Assembly (NCBI RefSeq): GCF_018035235.1
Contig: NZ_WPCV01000004.1
Location: forward strand, 1,240,001-1,304,000
DNA from: Citrobacter sp. On2M
GTDB taxonomy: Bacteria > Pseudomonadota > Gammaproteobacteria > Enterobacterales > Enterobacteriaceae
Reading direction: 5' to 3'
DNA: 64,000 bases
Both the position numbers and the translations under genes were made by a program. The notes under the pieces were generated by a model, which did no database searches, was not told the DNA's origin, and worked only from the letters and a program-made list of their open reading frames with translations. Positions within the stretch are counted from its first letter, which is position 1. Each line of letters starts with the position of its first letter. Below, one piece after another: positions 41,888 through 52,253 of this stretch.

Positions 41888-41904
41888 TGTGTTTGTACTC
41901 CCTC
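41888..41904 (-). promoter_or_regulatory. oppA ribosome site with CA-rich GcvB target
   Basis: On the minus strand GAGGGAGT is followed by ACAAACACA and the ATG. In Salmonella and E. coli the sRNA GcvB pairs with exactly such a CA-rich stretch to repress oppA. Presence of gcvB cannot be seen in this window. Confidence 0.6.
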
Positions 41905-42616
41905 ATTATTATGGCTGGCTTTTTAACCAGACTGTTAATCCTGTCAGGATCCCTGTACGGCATCGGAGATTTTCTGCCGTCAGGTGGTTTATTGTTTTAC
42001 TGCTTGCTATCACCGACTCTATTTATTCTGGCGATTCGTACGACCGCCTTGCGTCGATTATCGATCGTGTTTCCCCTGCCGGAAACACGCTGTTACCCTG
42101 TTGAGAGAAATCAATTGAAAATGATTCTCATCAACGTGAAATCTTCTGCAAAATACCTGGCCGGAAAGTATCAAATGCGTTTCTTAACCGCCAATACATT
42201 TTACAAATTTGTTAACCAATTCTCTTTTATTGAAAATAAATCTCAGTAGAAAAGTCTTTCGAATGAAGATTTATCACAAAAAACCATTAAAAATCATAAC
42301 ATTGAACATCAAGCATTGTTAACTACCCTGTCCGGTATCAACACCGCGCTCAAATACACATTAATTTAACAATTGGTTATTAATTAGCACATTCATCTAA
42401 AAAAAACGCTGAAATAACTAATAACATTTCGATAATCCTACAGCAAGCCCCAGAGTATGATGTTACTAAAATAACAGCGACACTTGGCCACCACAGGCGG
42501 ACTGTTGAGAGTTATATCTATAAATTCAATGAATAACAAAAGAGCTAAACATAAGTTTTTATTATTTTTGTTGTGCTACTTTTCAACTTTAGTGAGAAGT
42601 TTTACTGATAATGAAA
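41905..42616. promoter_or_regulatory. Long AT-rich oppA upstream region
   Basis: Over 700 bases between oppA and the end of ychE without a credible gene. The part beyond 42250 is very AT-rich with many A/T tracts, which would suit Lrp or H-NS binding. A Fur-like 19-mer lies at 42117-42135. A 120-codon plus-strand frame (41887-42249) has no family resemblance and poor start context. Confidence 0.5.
42117..42135. promoter_or_regulatory. Fur-box-like sequence upstream of oppA
   Basis: GAAAATGATTCTCATCAAC matches about 14 of 19 positions of the Fur consensus GATAATGATAATCATTATC. It is about 230 bases from the oppA ATG. Function not shown. Confidence 0.4.
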
Positions 42617-42617
42617 G

Positions 42618-42645
42618 GAAACGGAGCCGATAGTGGCTCCGTTGA
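42618..42645 (-). terminator. ychE terminator
   Basis: Nine-base stem AACGGAGCC/GGCTCCGTT with a six-base loop, then TTCCTTT on the minus strand, just after the ychE stop codon. Confidence 0.8.
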
Positions 42646-42660
42646 TGCAAAAGAGGGATA

Positions 42661-43308
42661 TCAGGCAAGCAAACCGGGGAAAATAGACTTGATTCCAGTA
42701 ACAATGAACTCAATCCCCAGAGCCATTAACAGCAATCCCATAATACGCGTAATGACGTTGATGCCCGTTTGGCCCAGCAGGCGAACTAACCATGGCGCCA
42801 TACGGAACAGCCCCCAACAGCACAGGGCAAACAGTGCAATTGCCACAAAAAAACCAAACAGGTTAATCGCACTATGATACCGCGTGCCCCAAACGATAGT
42901 TGAGCTTATCGCCCCCGGCCCCGCCATCAGAGGCAAGGCCAGTGGCACAACACCGATGCTTTCGCGAATAGCGGTTTCTGATTTTTCCTGTTTATTTTGC
43001 TTATCTTCGCCAAGTTTTCCGCTAATCATCGACATCGCAATAGTCACCACCAGGATGCCGCCGGCAATCCTGAACGAGTCTATCGAGATACCGAAAAGTT
43101 GCAGAATACCGTCACCAAGGAACAGCGAAGTCCACAGGATGATGGCAACCGAAAGGTTTGCCGTAAGGTTGGTTTTGTTGCGCGCTGCAGCCGTTTGGTA
43201 GCTGGTCATGCTGATAAAGACAGGGATAATCCCCACCGGGTTGACCAACGCAAATAACCCAATGAAAAATTTAAAATAGACAGGAAAATCAAATAGCGTT
43301 TGGATCAC
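42661..43308 (-). CDS. ychE: YchE, MarC-family inner membrane protein
   Basis: 215-residue membrane protein with six predicted helices, MarC/UPF0056 family. FIGLFALVNPVGIIPVFISMT and PLALPLMAGPGAIS are the repeated family motifs. Transport or other function has not been shown. Divergent from adhE. Confidence 0.95.
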   Translation of the reverse strand: MIQTLFDFPVYFKFFIGLFALVNPVGIIPVFISMTSYQTAAARNKTNLTANLSVAIILWTSLFLGDGILQLFGISIDSFRIAGGILVVTIAMSMISGKLGEDKQNKQEKSETAIRESIGVVPLALPLMAGPGAISSTIVWGTRYHSAINLFGFFVAIALFALCCWGLFRMAPWLVRLLGQTGINVITRIMGLLLMALGIEFIVTGIKSIFPGLLA

Positions 43309-43797
43309 GGTTAGCTCCGAAGCGTTAGCCGGATAAAATGAGTCATAAAAAAATTGATAAAATCCGCGCTGAAGATACGCTTTTTGTCAGCATACTTCAC
43401 CTTCTATCTGCGTTTATCTACGTAAATACGCTACCAATAGTGAGTGTTATTAATATGTATTGAATATGCTAATGTCATTGGAATTCATCACATCAATTCA
43501 TTAACACTTACCGATAAACGCTAAAAGGGCCTGCTGAAAGGTGTCAGCTTTGCGAAATCTTGATCCAGATCACGCAATTACTACTCAGAAGTGAGTAATC
43601 TTGCTTACGCCACCTGGAGGTAACGCGTTAGAGTTAACTGACGCTAACGCATAAGCTCTTTTAGTAAATCAAGGTAAAACGGACGTTAATTAACCGTTTG
43701 ATTTTCAAAACGTTACACAAATTTTCGTCGATCTGTCTATACTCTCGTATCGAGCAGATGATTTACTAAAAAAGTTTAACATTATCAGGAGAGCATT
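43309..43797 (+). promoter_or_regulatory. adhE control region
   Basis: 490 bases between ychE and adhE. GCTGAAAGGTGTCAGC at 43533-43548 is a palindromic Cra (FruR)-like operator, where Cra acts on E. coli adhE. The stretch close to the gene forms a long leader with the ribosome site AGGAGAG ahead of ATG. In E. coli this leader needs RNase III processing to open. Confidence 0.6.
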
Positions 43798-46476
43798 ATG
43801 GCTGTTACTAATGTCGCTGAACTTAACGCACTTGTAGAGCGCGTAAAAAAAGCCCAGCGTGAATATGCCAGTTTCACTCAAGAACAGGTTGACAAAATCT
43901 TCCGTGCCGCCGCTCTGGCTGCCGCAGACGCTCGAATCCCTCTCGCGAAAATGGCCGTTGCCGAATCCGGCATGGGCATCGTCGAAGATAAAGTGATTAA
44001 AAACCACTTCGCTTCAGAATACATCTATAACGCATATAAAGATGAAAAGACCTGTGGTGTGCTGTCTGAGGACGACACTTTCGGTACCATTACCATCGCT
44101 GAACCGATTGGTATTATCTGCGGTATCGTTCCAACCACTAACCCAACTTCTACTGCCATCTTCAAATCGCTGATCAGCCTGAAGACGCGTAACGCCATCA
44201 TCTTCTCTCCGCATCCGCGTGCTAAAGATGCGACCAATAAAGCCGCTGATATCGTTCTGCAGGCAGCCATCGCTGCTGGCGCGCCGAAAGATCTGATCGG
44301 CTGGATCGATCAACCTTCCGTAGAACTGTCTAACGCGCTGATGCACCACCCGGACATCAACCTGATCCTTGCGACTGGTGGTCCAGGCATGGTGAAAGCT
44401 GCATACAGCTCCGGTAAACCAGCTATCGGCGTAGGCGCAGGTAACACCCCGGTTGTCATCGATGAAACCGCAGATATCAAGCGTGCTGTTGCCTCCGTTC
44501 TGATGTCTAAAACCTTCGATAACGGCGTAATCTGTGCTTCTGAACAGTCTGTTGTTGTTGTTGACTCTGTATATGACGCAGTACGTGAGCGTTTCGCGAC
44601 TCACGGTGGCTACATGCTGCAGGGTAAAGAGCTGAAAGCTGTTCAGGACGTTATCCTGAAAAATGGCGCGCTGAACGCGGCCATCGTTGGTCAGCCGGCA
44701 TACAAAATTGCTGAACTGGCAGGCTTCTCCGTACCAGAAACCACCAAGATTCTGATCGGCGAAGTGAAGGTTGTTGACGAAAGCGAACCGTTTGCTCACG
44801 AAAAACTGTCTCCGACGCTGGCGATGTACCGTGCGAAAGACTTTGAAGACGCCGTTAATAAAGCTGAAAAACTGGTTGCGATGGGCGGTATCGGTCATAC
44901 CTCTTGCCTGTACACCGACCAGGACAACCAGCCAGAACGCGTTGCTTACTTCGGCCAGATGATGAAAACCGCACGTATCCTGATTAACACCCCTGCATCT
45001 CAGGGTGGTATCGGTGACCTGTACAACTTCAAACTCGCACCTTCCCTGACTCTGGGTTGTGGTTCATGGGGTGGTAACTCCATCTCTGAAAACGTTGGTC
45101 CTAAGCACCTGATCAACAAGAAAACCGTTGCTAAGCGAGCTGAAAACATGTTGTGGCACAAACTTCCGAAATCTATCTACTTCCGTCGTGGCTCTCTGCC
45201 AATCGCACTGGATGAAGTGATTACCGATGGTCACAAACGTGCGCTGATCGTGACCGACCGCTTCCTGTTTAACAACGGTTATGCTGATCAAATCACTTCC
45301 GTGCTGAAAGCTGCTGGCGTTGAAACTGAAGTGTTCTTTGAAGTCGAAGCTGACCCAACTCTGACCGTTGTACGCAAAGGTGCTGAGCTGGCTAACTCTT
45401 TCAAACCAGACGTGATCATTGCGCTGGGTGGTGGTTCCCCGATGGACGCCGCGAAAATTATGTGGGTTATGTACGAGCATCCGGAAACTCACTTTGAAGA
45501 ACTGGCGCTGCGCTTTATGGACATCCGTAAACGTATCTACAAGTTCCCGAAAATGGGCGTCAAAGCGAAGATGGTTGCCGTTACCACCACTTCCGGTACC
45601 GGTTCTGAAGTGACTCCGTTTGCTGTTGTTACTGACGATGCAACCGGGCAGAAATACCCGCTGGCAGACTATGCGCTGACTCCGGATATGGCGATTGTTG
45701 ATGCTAACCTGGTCATGGATATGCCGAAGTCCCTGTGTGCGTTCGGTGGTCTTGATGCCGTAACTCACGCTTTGGAAGCTTACGTTTCCGTACTGGCTTC
45801 TGAGTTCTCTGACGGTCAGGCTCTGCAGGCGCTGAAACTGCTGAAAGAAAACCTGCCGGCGTCCTACCATGAAGGTTCTAAGAACCCGGTAGCTCGTGAA
45901 CGTGTACACAGTGCAGCAACCATCGCCGGTATCGCGTTTGCTAACGCCTTCCTGGGTGTATGTCACTCAATGGCGCACAAGCTGGGTTCTCAGTTCCACA
46001 TTCCTCACGGTCTGGCGAACGCCCTGCTGATCAGCAACGTTATTCGTTATAACGCCAACGACAACCCGACTAAACAGACTGCATTCAGCCAGTATGACCG
46101 CCCACAAGCTCGTCGTCGCTATGCTGAAATCGCAGATCATCTGGGTTTGAGCGCACCGGGCGACCGCACTGCTGCGAAAATCCAGAAACTGCTGGGCTGG
46201 CTTGAAGAAATCAAAGCTGAACTGGGTATTCCTAAGTCTATCCGTGAAGCTGGCGTTCAGGAAGCTGACTTCCTGGCACACGTGGACAAACTGTCTGAAG
46301 ATGCGTTTGATGACCAGTGTACTGGTGCTAACCCGCGTTACCCGCTGATTTCTGAACTGAAACAGATCCTGCTGGATACCTACTACGGTCGTGAGTACAG
46401 CGAAGGCCAGGCCGCAGCTAAGACTGAAACAGTAGCAGCACCGAAAGCTGAGAAAAAAGCGAAGAAATCCGCTTAA
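43798..46476 (+). CDS. adhE: Bifunctional aldehyde/alcohol dehydrogenase AdhE
   Basis: 892-residue fermentative enzyme turning acetyl-CoA to ethanol with two NADH. N-terminal CoA-acylating aldehyde dehydrogenase with catalytic cysteine in NGVICASEQS. C-terminal iron-dependent alcohol dehydrogenase with GGGSPMDAAKIMW and the metal region HSMAHKLGSQFHIPHGLANA. It assembles into long helical spirosomes. Usual family length, ending in a Lys-Ala tail (PKAEKKAKKSA). Highly biased, expression-optimised codons. Confidence 0.98.
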   Translation: MAVTNVAELNALVERVKKAQREYASFTQEQVDKIFRAAALAAADARIPLAKMAVAESGMGIVEDKVIKNHFASEYIYNAYKDEKTCGVLSEDDTFGTITIAEPIGIICGIVPTTNPTSTAIFKSLISLKTRNAIIFSPHPRAKDATNKAADIVLQAAIAAGAPKDLIGWIDQPSVELSNALMHHPDINLILATGGPGMVKAAYSSGKPAIGVGAGNTPVVIDETADIKRAVASVLMSKTFDNGVICASEQSVVVVDSVYDAVRERFATHGGYMLQGKELKAVQDVILKNGALNAAIVGQPAYKIAELAGFSVPETTKILIGEVKVVDESEPFAHEKLSPTLAMYRAKDFEDAVNKAEKLVAMGGIGHTSCLYTDQDNQPERVAYFGQMMKTARILINTPASQGGIGDLYNFKLAPSLTLGCGSWGGNSISENVGPKHLINKKTVAKRAENMLWHKLPKSIYFRRGSLPIALDEVITDGHKRALIVTDRFLFNNGYADQITSVLKAAGVETEVFFEVEADPTLTVVRKGAELANSFKPDVIIALGGGSPMDAAKIMWVMYEHPETHFEELALRFMDIRKRIYKFPKMGVKAKMVAVTTTSGTGSEVTPFAVVTDDATGQKYPLADYALTPDMAIVDANLVMDMPKSLCAFGGLDAVTHALEAYVSVLASEFSDGQALQALKLLKENLPASYHEGSKNPVARERVHSAATIAGIAFANAFLGVCHSMAHKLGSQFHIPHGLANALLISNVIRYNANDNPTKQTAFSQYDRPQARRRYAEIADHLGLSAPGDRTAAKIQKLLGWLEEIKAELGIPKSIREAGVQEADFLAHVDKLSEDAFDDQCTGANPRYPLISELKQILLDTYYGREYSEGQAAAKTETVAAPKAEKKAKKSA

Positions 46477-46505
46477 TTCGACCAGATAAGTTTTAGTTTC
46501 ACTCT

Positions 46506-46534
46506 AAACGGCCCCACATTGGGGCCGTTTTTTT
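46506..46534 (+). terminator. adhE terminator
   Basis: Stem AACGGCCCC/GGGGCCGTT, loop ACATT, followed by T5 or more. Confidence 0.93.
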
Positions 46535-46644
46535 ATGTCCTACTCTATCGGAACAGGCATATACGTAATTCAGAGGCGTATAGAGGATGGTTCTGTTGGA
46601 GTGGGGCCAGTACGGTGTAAGAATTGCGTCAGAGAGAACCTGAC

Positions 46645-46683
46645 AGGGTAGAGAACATTGTCGAATGTCGCGGCCTACCCTGC
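46645..46683. repeat. Nested inverted repeat between adhE and tdk
   Basis: Outer stem CAGGGTAG/CTACCCTG (46645-46652 with 46676-46683) encloses an inner ACATT-GTCG-AATGT hairpin. No T-run on either side. It lies beyond the adhE terminator and just past the tdk stop. Confidence 0.5.
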
Positions 46684-46711
46684 GTGACTAAGCGCGCGTA
46701 AGCGCTAAGGG

Positions 46712-47329
46712 TTAATCGTGGCTGTGTCGCTCTTGTATCGCCGTCAGAGAGCCCTCAGACTGCGCTTGTTTATAATGTTTACGACAAACCGAGACATAAC
46801 GTTCATTCCCGCCAATAACGACCTGCTCGCCCTCGTTATAGGGTCTTCCAGCCTGATCAAGACGTAAAACCATACTGGCCTTACGCCCACAGAAACAAAT
46901 GGTTTTTAATTCAACCAGCTTATCAGACCATGCAAGCAGGTATTCGCTGCCGCCAAATAATTCACCACGGAAATCTGTGCGTAAACCATAGCACAACACG
47001 GGAATATCCAGCCGATCGACTACTTCAGATAATTCATAAACCTGTTGCCGAGTCAGAAACTGCGACTCATCAACCAGTACACAGTGAATTCTTTGCAGCT
47101 CGTTTTCAGCACGAATCTCTTCGAACAATGATGAATTTTGGTTAAACAATTTTGCAGGTGACGACAGACCTATACGTGAACTTACTTTTCCAGCGCCAAA
47201 ACGGTCATCAATTTCCGCTGTATATACAACAGCACGCATCCCACGTTCCTGATAATTGTACGAAGATTGCAGCAATGCAGTCGACTTACCGGCATTCATT
47301 GCAGAATAGTAAAAATATAGCTGTGCCAT
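46712..47329 (-). CDS. tdk: Thymidine kinase Tdk
   Basis: 205-residue type II thymidine kinase for deoxynucleoside salvage. P-loop [18 protein letters not shown] motif (LVDESQFLT), and zinc-binding cysteines in CFCGRKA and VCRKH. Start at [14 protein letters not shown]; the in-frame upstream ATG adds unmatched residues. Length equals E. coli Tdk. Confidence 0.97.
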   Translation of the reverse strand: MAQLYFYYSAMNAGKSTALLQSSYNYQERGMRAVVYTAEIDDRFGAGKVSSRIGLSSPAKLFNQNSSLFEEIRAENELQRIHCVLVDESQFLTRQQVYELSEVVDRLDIPVLCYGLRTDFRGELFGGSEYLLAWSDKLVELKTICFCGRKASMVLRLDQAGRPYNEGEQVVIGGNERYVSVCRKHYKQAQSEGSLTAIQERHSHD

Positions 47330-47951
47330 TGACCGAAGGCCCTCACCTGGGGAAATAAATATGGGCGGGATTGTATCATATTTCACGAAAGTGTCGGCGT
47401 AGCGTTGCTCCCAAAGGCGTATAAATGCGCATACAGGCGCGCTCAGTGTCGCCTTAATAACCAGTTTTTTAAGTTACATGAGAGCATGAGTACACTCTGC
47501 CATAGCCCAGATAACCTGAAACTGGATGTGTATATACATACTCTTTCACAAATAGTGCTCATGAAATTTATCCATGCGGTTTTTCATCCTGTGGCAATAA
47601 AGAAACCCTTTCCTTATTGTTATTGAATCTACCCACAGTCGCCATGTATTAGTGAATTCACGTAAGCAAAACTAATACAAAAGGTTGAAATCACTGCAAA
47701 GAGATACTATTTGTACACCATAAAATGTGACCTGAATCTTGAATTTTTACTCTCAACTGCTGAGAAGCCCCCTCACCAATAAGCCTTTTTTATGCCCAAC
47801 AGCACGTGGAATTTATGACAGAAGAATTAATTCTGATACTAAATAAAGCGCAATTTTGAATTCCTTACATTCCTGGCTATTGCACAACTGAATTTATCGC
47901 TCTATTATTAGCTCAACAAACCACCCCCAATATAAGTTTGAGATTACTACA
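47330..47951. promoter_or_regulatory. tdk-hns intergenic region
   Basis: About 620 bases between divergent tdk and hns. AT-rich, with many short A/T tracts toward hns, fitting autoregulation by H-NS on curved DNA. No gene or named motif recognised apart from the hns leader just before 47952. Confidence 0.5.
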
Positions 47952-48365
47952 ATGAGCGAAGCACTTAAAATTCTGAACAACATCCGTACTCTTCGTGCGC
48001 AGGCAAGAGAATGTACTCTGGAAACGCTTGAAGAAATGCTGGAAAAATTAGAAGTTGTAGTTAGCGAGCGCCGTGAAGAAGAAAGCGCTGCCGCTGCTGA
48101 AGTTGAAGAACGTACTCGTAAACTGCAACAATATCGTGAAATGCTGATCGCTGACGGCATTGATCCGAACGAACTGCTGAATAGCATGGCTGCTGTTAAA
48201 TCTGGCACCAAAGCTAAACGTGCTGCGCGTCCGGCTAAATATAGCTATGTTGACGAAAACGGTGAAACTAAAACCTGGACTGGCCAGGGTCGTACACCGG
48301 CTGTGATCAAAAAAGCGATGGAAGAACAAGGTAAACAACTGGATGACTTCCTGATCAAGGAATAA
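47952..48365 (+). CDS. hns: Nucleoid-associated protein H-NS
   Basis: 137-residue global silencer of AT-rich DNA. N-terminal coiled-coil oligomerisation domain ([19 protein letters not shown] to about residue 80), linker with [20 protein letters not shown], and C-terminal DNA-binding domain with the minor-groove motif [16 protein letters not shown]. Nearly identical to the E. coli protein. Confidence 0.98.
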   Translation: MSEALKILNNIRTLRAQARECTLETLEEMLEKLEVVVSERREEESAAAAEVEERTRKLQQYREMLIADGIDPNELLNSMAAVKSGTKAKRAARPAKYSYVDENGETKTWTGQGRTPAVIKKAMEEQGKQLDDFLIKE

Positions 48366-48383
48366 TTCAGAATTACGCTGTTC

Positions 48384-48412
48384 AAAATCCCGCCAATGGC
48401 GGGATTTTTTTT
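48384..48412 (+). terminator. hns terminator
   Basis: Stem ATCCCGCC/GGCGGGAT, loop AAT, then T7. Confidence 0.93.
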
Positions 48413-48448
48413 GCCGCTACTTCGCTCTGTCCATACCTGGATTAGGTA

Positions 48449-48481
48449 TAAAAAAACGGCGCTGGGTTAACAGCGCCGTTC
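48449..48481 (-). terminator. galU terminator
   Basis: Stem ACGGCGCTG/CAGCGCCGT with a six-base loop; on the minus strand it is followed by TTTTTT. It lies 22 bases after the galU stop codon. Confidence 0.92.
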
Positions 48482-48502
48482 TTACCTGGTAATACCTGGA
48501 GG

Positions 48503-49411
48503 TTACTTCTTAATACCCATCTCTTCTTCCAGCCAGGCTTTAAATTCAGCACCCAGTGTATTATGGCGAATACCATATTCTACGAACGCTTGCATATAAC
48601 CCAGCTTATTACCACAGTCATGGCTTTTGCCCTTCATGTGATAAGCTTCAACCGTTTCTTTTTCAATCAGCATATCAATAGCATCAGTCAGCTGAATTTC
48701 ATCACCCGCTCCCGGAGGGGTTTTAGCCAGCAGAGGCCAAATATCTGCGCTCAGCACGTAACGCCCCACAACGGCCAAATTAGATGGCGCTACATCGGCC
48801 TTCGGCTTTTCAACAACGCCAACCATCGGTACGCTTTCGCCAGGAGCTAATTCAACGCCCTTACAATCAACAACACCATAAGCGGTAACATCTTCTACCG
48901 GCTCAACCATAATCTGGCTACTGCCTGTTTCATCAAAACGATGAATCATTTCGGCAAGGTTGTCGCGTGATAAATCAGATTCGTATTCATCAAGAATTAC
49001 GTCCGGCAGGATAACCGCAACTGGTTCATCACCCACTACCGGATGTGCGCACAATACCGCGTGACCCAGACCTTTGGCCAGCCCCTGACGCACCTGCATA
49101 ATAGTGACATGCGGTGGACAAATAGACTGCACTTCTTCCAGAAGCTGACGTTTTACACGTTTTTCCAGCATAGCTTCAAGTTCAAAGCTGGTATCAAAGT
49201 GGTTCTCAATCGAATTTTTAGACGAGTGAGTAACAAGCACAATTTCAGTGATGCCCGCAGCAATACATTCGTTTACGACGTACTGAATTAATGGCTTATC
49301 AACCAACGGTAGCATCTCTTTCGGGATAGCTTTCGTAGCCGGTAACATCCTGGTTCCTAATCCCGCTACCGGGATAACGGCCTTTTTGACTTTCGAATTA
49401 AGGGCAGCCAT
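48503..49411 (-). CDS. galU: UTP-glucose-1-phosphate uridylyltransferase GalU
   Basis: 302-residue nucleotidyltransferase making UDP-glucose for LPS, trehalose and galactose metabolism. Signature [18 protein letters not shown] at the N-terminus, LPDVILDEY in the middle and [14 protein letters not shown] for the sugar site. Same length as E. coli GalU. Confidence 0.98.
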   Translation of the reverse strand: MAALNSKVKKAVIPVAGLGTRMLPATKAIPKEMLPLVDKPLIQYVVNECIAAGITEIVLVTHSSKNSIENHFDTSFELEAMLEKRVKRQLLEEVQSICPPHVTIMQVRQGLAKGLGHAVLCAHPVVGDEPVAVILPDVILDEYESDLSRDNLAEMIHRFDETGSSQIMVEPVEDVTAYGVVDCKGVELAPGESVPMVGVVEKPKADVAPSNLAVVGRYVLSADIWPLLAKTPPGAGDEIQLTDAIDMLIEKETVEAYHMKGKSHDCGNKLGYMQAFVEYGIRHNTLGAEFKAWLEEEMGIKK

Positions 49412-49615
49412 TTAAAACTCTCCTGGACTGTTCATGTATTGAACGTGTTCATCAATCTGTATCGCATCCCAGTATATCAGTACAGCGACAAGCTTCTGGT
49501 CTGAAAAGGACGCGCGTCGGTATAATTAAGATAAATACGAATAAATCTGGCGCTGATAGTAGCACCCGCAGCATGAGAGAGGTGAACCAATTTGATTCCC
49601 ACACCTGTCAATTGT

Positions 49616-50629
49616 TCATTCCGCAGACAACATCAGGCGCAAACGACCACCAGCCCCCCAAATTTGGCATTGCCAGGACTCGCAGCGTTGACTTAGTTGA
49701 TTAAGATACGCATTACCTAAAGTGCCCAGCGGAACGCCATTACTGATTTGTACGTTGTGGGAACCCGTATTTAATGTCGCATTCAGCCCTGCAGATACCA
49801 AAATCAGGTTTTTTAATTCGCTGTGGTAATAGCCCACCAGCAAGGGAAACTGTCCAGGCAAATTAGCCTGGCGCAGTAAATGGTTTACCTGCTTCAATAA
49901 CGCACCGAGCTCCGGTAACCGTTGATTTTGATGTGCCAACTGTTCCTGTAACAAACCGTTAAATAGCGCACGCAGTAATAATGCTGCCAGGACACCGTTA
50001 TCCCCTGCCCTTGTCACATCCAGGCAATAAAACGCAAGGTCATGGTCCGAGAGCGGCGCAATATCCAGTACTAGCCCCGGCTGATCGGCGGCCACTAACT
50101 GGCGATAATTGATTCGACAGTGTGAAATCACTTGTGACACCGGAGGCTGTAATTCTTGTAACAGCTTTGCCGCAGCAGCCGGATCGCCGACCATCGCATC
50201 CCAGTCGCGAAACAGCCGTTCTTCTTCTTCCACGCGTGAATTAAACATATTGGGATACAAGCACGCAAAGACGGTTTCACGTAGTCGGTTAAGGTCCTTT
50301 ACTGGTTTCAGTAGCACATCATCCACCCCCAAGCGCAGCGCTTTAGCGATGTCGGACATGTTTTCCGTTGCGGAGATCACCAGTATCGGGGTCTGATCGC
50401 CACGATTACGCAGATACTCCACCAGTTTGAGGCCGTTCATTCTTGGCATAGCCAGATCGCAGATCATCAAGTCTGGGTTAAAGTGTCCGAGTAATTCCAG
50501 AGCTTCAAGCCCATCGCCAGCTACCGCTGTTGTCGCCCCCAAAGAGGAAAACCATGAGTCCATGAGTGAGCGAAATACCGGCTCATCCTCAACGATAAGA
50601 ATCTGTTTTCCGACCAATGGCTGCGTCAT
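49616..50629 (-). CDS. rssB: RssB, response-regulator adaptor for sigma-S proteolysis
   Basis: 337 residues. Receiver domain at 1-125 with acidic pocket and phospho-acceptor aspartate in DLMICDLAMPRMNG (about residue 58) and conserved lysine in DDVLLKPV. C-terminal half is a degenerate PP2C-type domain (ALLLRALFNGLLQEQL, SHDLAFYCLDVTRAGDNG). RssB delivers RpoS to ClpXP. 90 bases separate it from rssA. Confidence 0.97.
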   Translation of the reverse strand: MTQPLVGKQILIVEDEPVFRSLMDSWFSSLGATTAVAGDGLEALELLGHFNPDLMICDLAMPRMNGLKLVEYLRNRGDQTPILVISATENMSDIAKALRLGVDDVLLKPVKDLNRLRETVFACLYPNMFNSRVEEEERLFRDWDAMVGDPAAAAKLLQELQPPVSQVISHCRINYRQLVAADQPGLVLDIAPLSDHDLAFYCLDVTRAGDNGVLAALLLRALFNGLLQEQLAHQNQRLPELGALLKQVNHLLRQANLPGQFPLLVGYYHSELKNLILVSAGLNATLNTGSHNVQISNGVPLGTLGNAYLNQLSQRCESWQCQIWGAGGRLRLMLSAE

Positions 50630-50719
50630 ATTCTCCCCCCTGACTGGCTTTAGTAAATAGTGGCATGCTATTGCTACTCACGCCTGTCAGAATTTGCTTA
50701 AGTGTTGATAAAAAATGCG

Positions 50720-51631
50720 TTAGACGTTGGTTTTCACCAAGGGTAGAAGTTCATCCATTTTCTTCTCGACCGCCAGTTGTCCGGCAGCAATTGCTGCGCT
50801 AGCGCGGTGGAAATCCAACGTGGATATTTGCGGACAAAACGGCTGAATCAGAATATCCGGCGGGTCGCCAGCCATGCGGTTACGTTTCAGACGGTTTTCC
50901 AGAACCTGAATAGAGGTCGTCATGATTTCCATCGCCGTCGGTGCGGTGACCGCACGCCTGGCCGTAATGTTGCTCAAACGCTCTTTCAGGCGGGCACGCC
51001 AGGAAAGCTCGTCAGTGTCACCACTCAATTCGCTATCACTGCTGACGTTGAAGGAGAGTAAATCTTGCTGCATAAGATGCGCATCGTGTTGCAGATCGAC
51101 GGCAATAACGATGTCAGCACCCAGCGCGCGGGTCAGGGACACAGGTACGGGATTCACCACTGCACCATCGACCAACCAGTAACCATTATGCGCCACGGGA
51201 GACATCAGACCGGGAATACTGCAGGAGGCTCGGACAGCGAGATGCAAATCACCTTCGGTGAACCATAGCTCCCGACCCGTGCTCAGGTTTGTGGCAACCG
51301 TTGCGAAACGACGTGAGCATTGTTCAATAGCTTCTACCGGCATGACATTACGATACTGATTGAATACACGTTCACCGCGCAGCAATCCACCTCTACGCCA
51401 CGAGAGATCCATCAGGCGTAAAACATCCCAATAGCTGAATGAGCAAACCCACTGCTCAAGGGCAGGTAATTTATTGCAGGCATAAGCGGCGCCCACCAAC
51501 GAGCCGATAGAACAACCCGCAACGATATCAATATCAATGCCCATGTGTTTCAGGGCTTTAATCACACCAATATGCGACCAGCCTCGCGCTGCGCCGGAAC
51601 CTAGCGCCAGCCCAATTTTTATTTTTCTCAT
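50720..51631 (-). CDS. rssA: RssA, patatin-like phospholipase-family protein
   Basis: 303-residue patatin-like protein. Oxyanion GSGAARGWSHIG, nucleophile elbow GCSIGSLVG, and catalytic aspartate in DGAVVNPVPV are all intact, so hydrolase activity is plausible although its substrate is unknown. Located upstream of rssB in the same direction, as in E. coli, but loss of rssA does not affect sigma-S turnover there. Confidence 0.96.
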   Translation of the reverse strand: MRKIKIGLALGSGAARGWSHIGVIKALKHMGIDIDIVAGCSIGSLVGAAYACNKLPALEQWVCSFSYWDVLRLMDLSWRRGGLLRGERVFNQYRNVMPVEAIEQCSRRFATVATNLSTGRELWFTEGDLHLAVRASCSIPGLMSPVAHNGYWLVDGAVVNPVPVSLTRALGADIVIAVDLQHDAHLMQQDLLSFNVSSDSELSGDTDELSWRARLKERLSNITARRAVTAPTAMEIMTTSIQVLENRLKRNRMAGDPPDILIQPFCPQISTLDFHRASAAIAAGQLAVEKKMDELLPLVKTNV

Positions 51632-51742
51632 TGTACCTACAGACTTCCCCTGGCTTGCAGACGTAGCAACATCACTACGGCTCAGTTAACATAGTGCCAC
51701 CGTGGCGTTTTTACGCCGTTTTTTTATTCCAGGGAGTATTTT

Positions 51743-52198
51743 GTGTCTCAGGTTTGTCCCTGTGGTAGCGCTGTCGAGTATAGCCTATGTTGCTACCGTT
51801 ATGTGTCTGGCGAACAAGTAGCACCTACGCCGTCACACCTCATGCGTTCTCGCTACTGCGCTTTTGTGATGAAGGACGCAGATTACCTGATCAAAACCTG
51901 GCATCCAGACTGTCATGCAACCGCGTTTCGCGACGACATTATCGCAGGATTTAGCCATACCGAATGGCTCGGACTGACCGTTTTTGAACAAGAGACGACA
52001 GACGCAGAAAATACCGGCTATGTCAGCTTTGTCGCACGGTTTACAGAACAAGGTAAAACAGGCGTAATTATCGAGCGCTCTCGTTTTCTAAAAGAAAACG
52101 GTCAGTGGTACTATATAGACGGTACACGCCCTCAAATTGGACGAAACGATACCTGCCCTTGTGGCTCCGGTAAAAAATTTAAAAAGTGCTGCGGCTAG
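51743..52198 (+). CDS. ychJ: YchJ, SEC-C motif protein (UPF0225)
   Basis: 151 residues with two zinc-binding elements: [13 protein letters not shown] at the N-terminus and the SEC-C motif [13 protein letters not shown] at the C-terminus. The middle is an NTF2-like fold ([20 protein letters not shown]). GTG start after AGGGAG. SEC-C elements contact ribosomes or SecB in other proteins; the role of YchJ is unknown. Confidence 0.95.
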   Translation: MSQVCPCGSAVEYSLCCYRYVSGEQVAPTPSHLMRSRYCAFVMKDADYLIKTWHPDCHATAFRDDIIAGFSHTEWLGLTVFEQETTDAENTGYVSFVARFTEQGKTGVIIERSRFLKENGQWYYIDGTRPQIGRNDTCPCGSGKKFKKCCG

Positions 52199-52253
52199 TC
52201 AACGCCCGACAGTATCAATTTTGCAAACATTCTCAACAGGATCACCGCTGCAA

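Noticed and set aside
41887-42249. 120-codon plus-strand frame upstream of oppA
   Set aside because: No ribosome site, AT-rich sequence with atypical codons, and it overlaps the oppA leader on the other strand.
44014-45966. Long open frames on the minus strand inside adhE (294 and 300 codons)
   Set aside because: They are antisense shadows of a strongly codon-biased gene. No ribosome sites and no resemblance to protein families.
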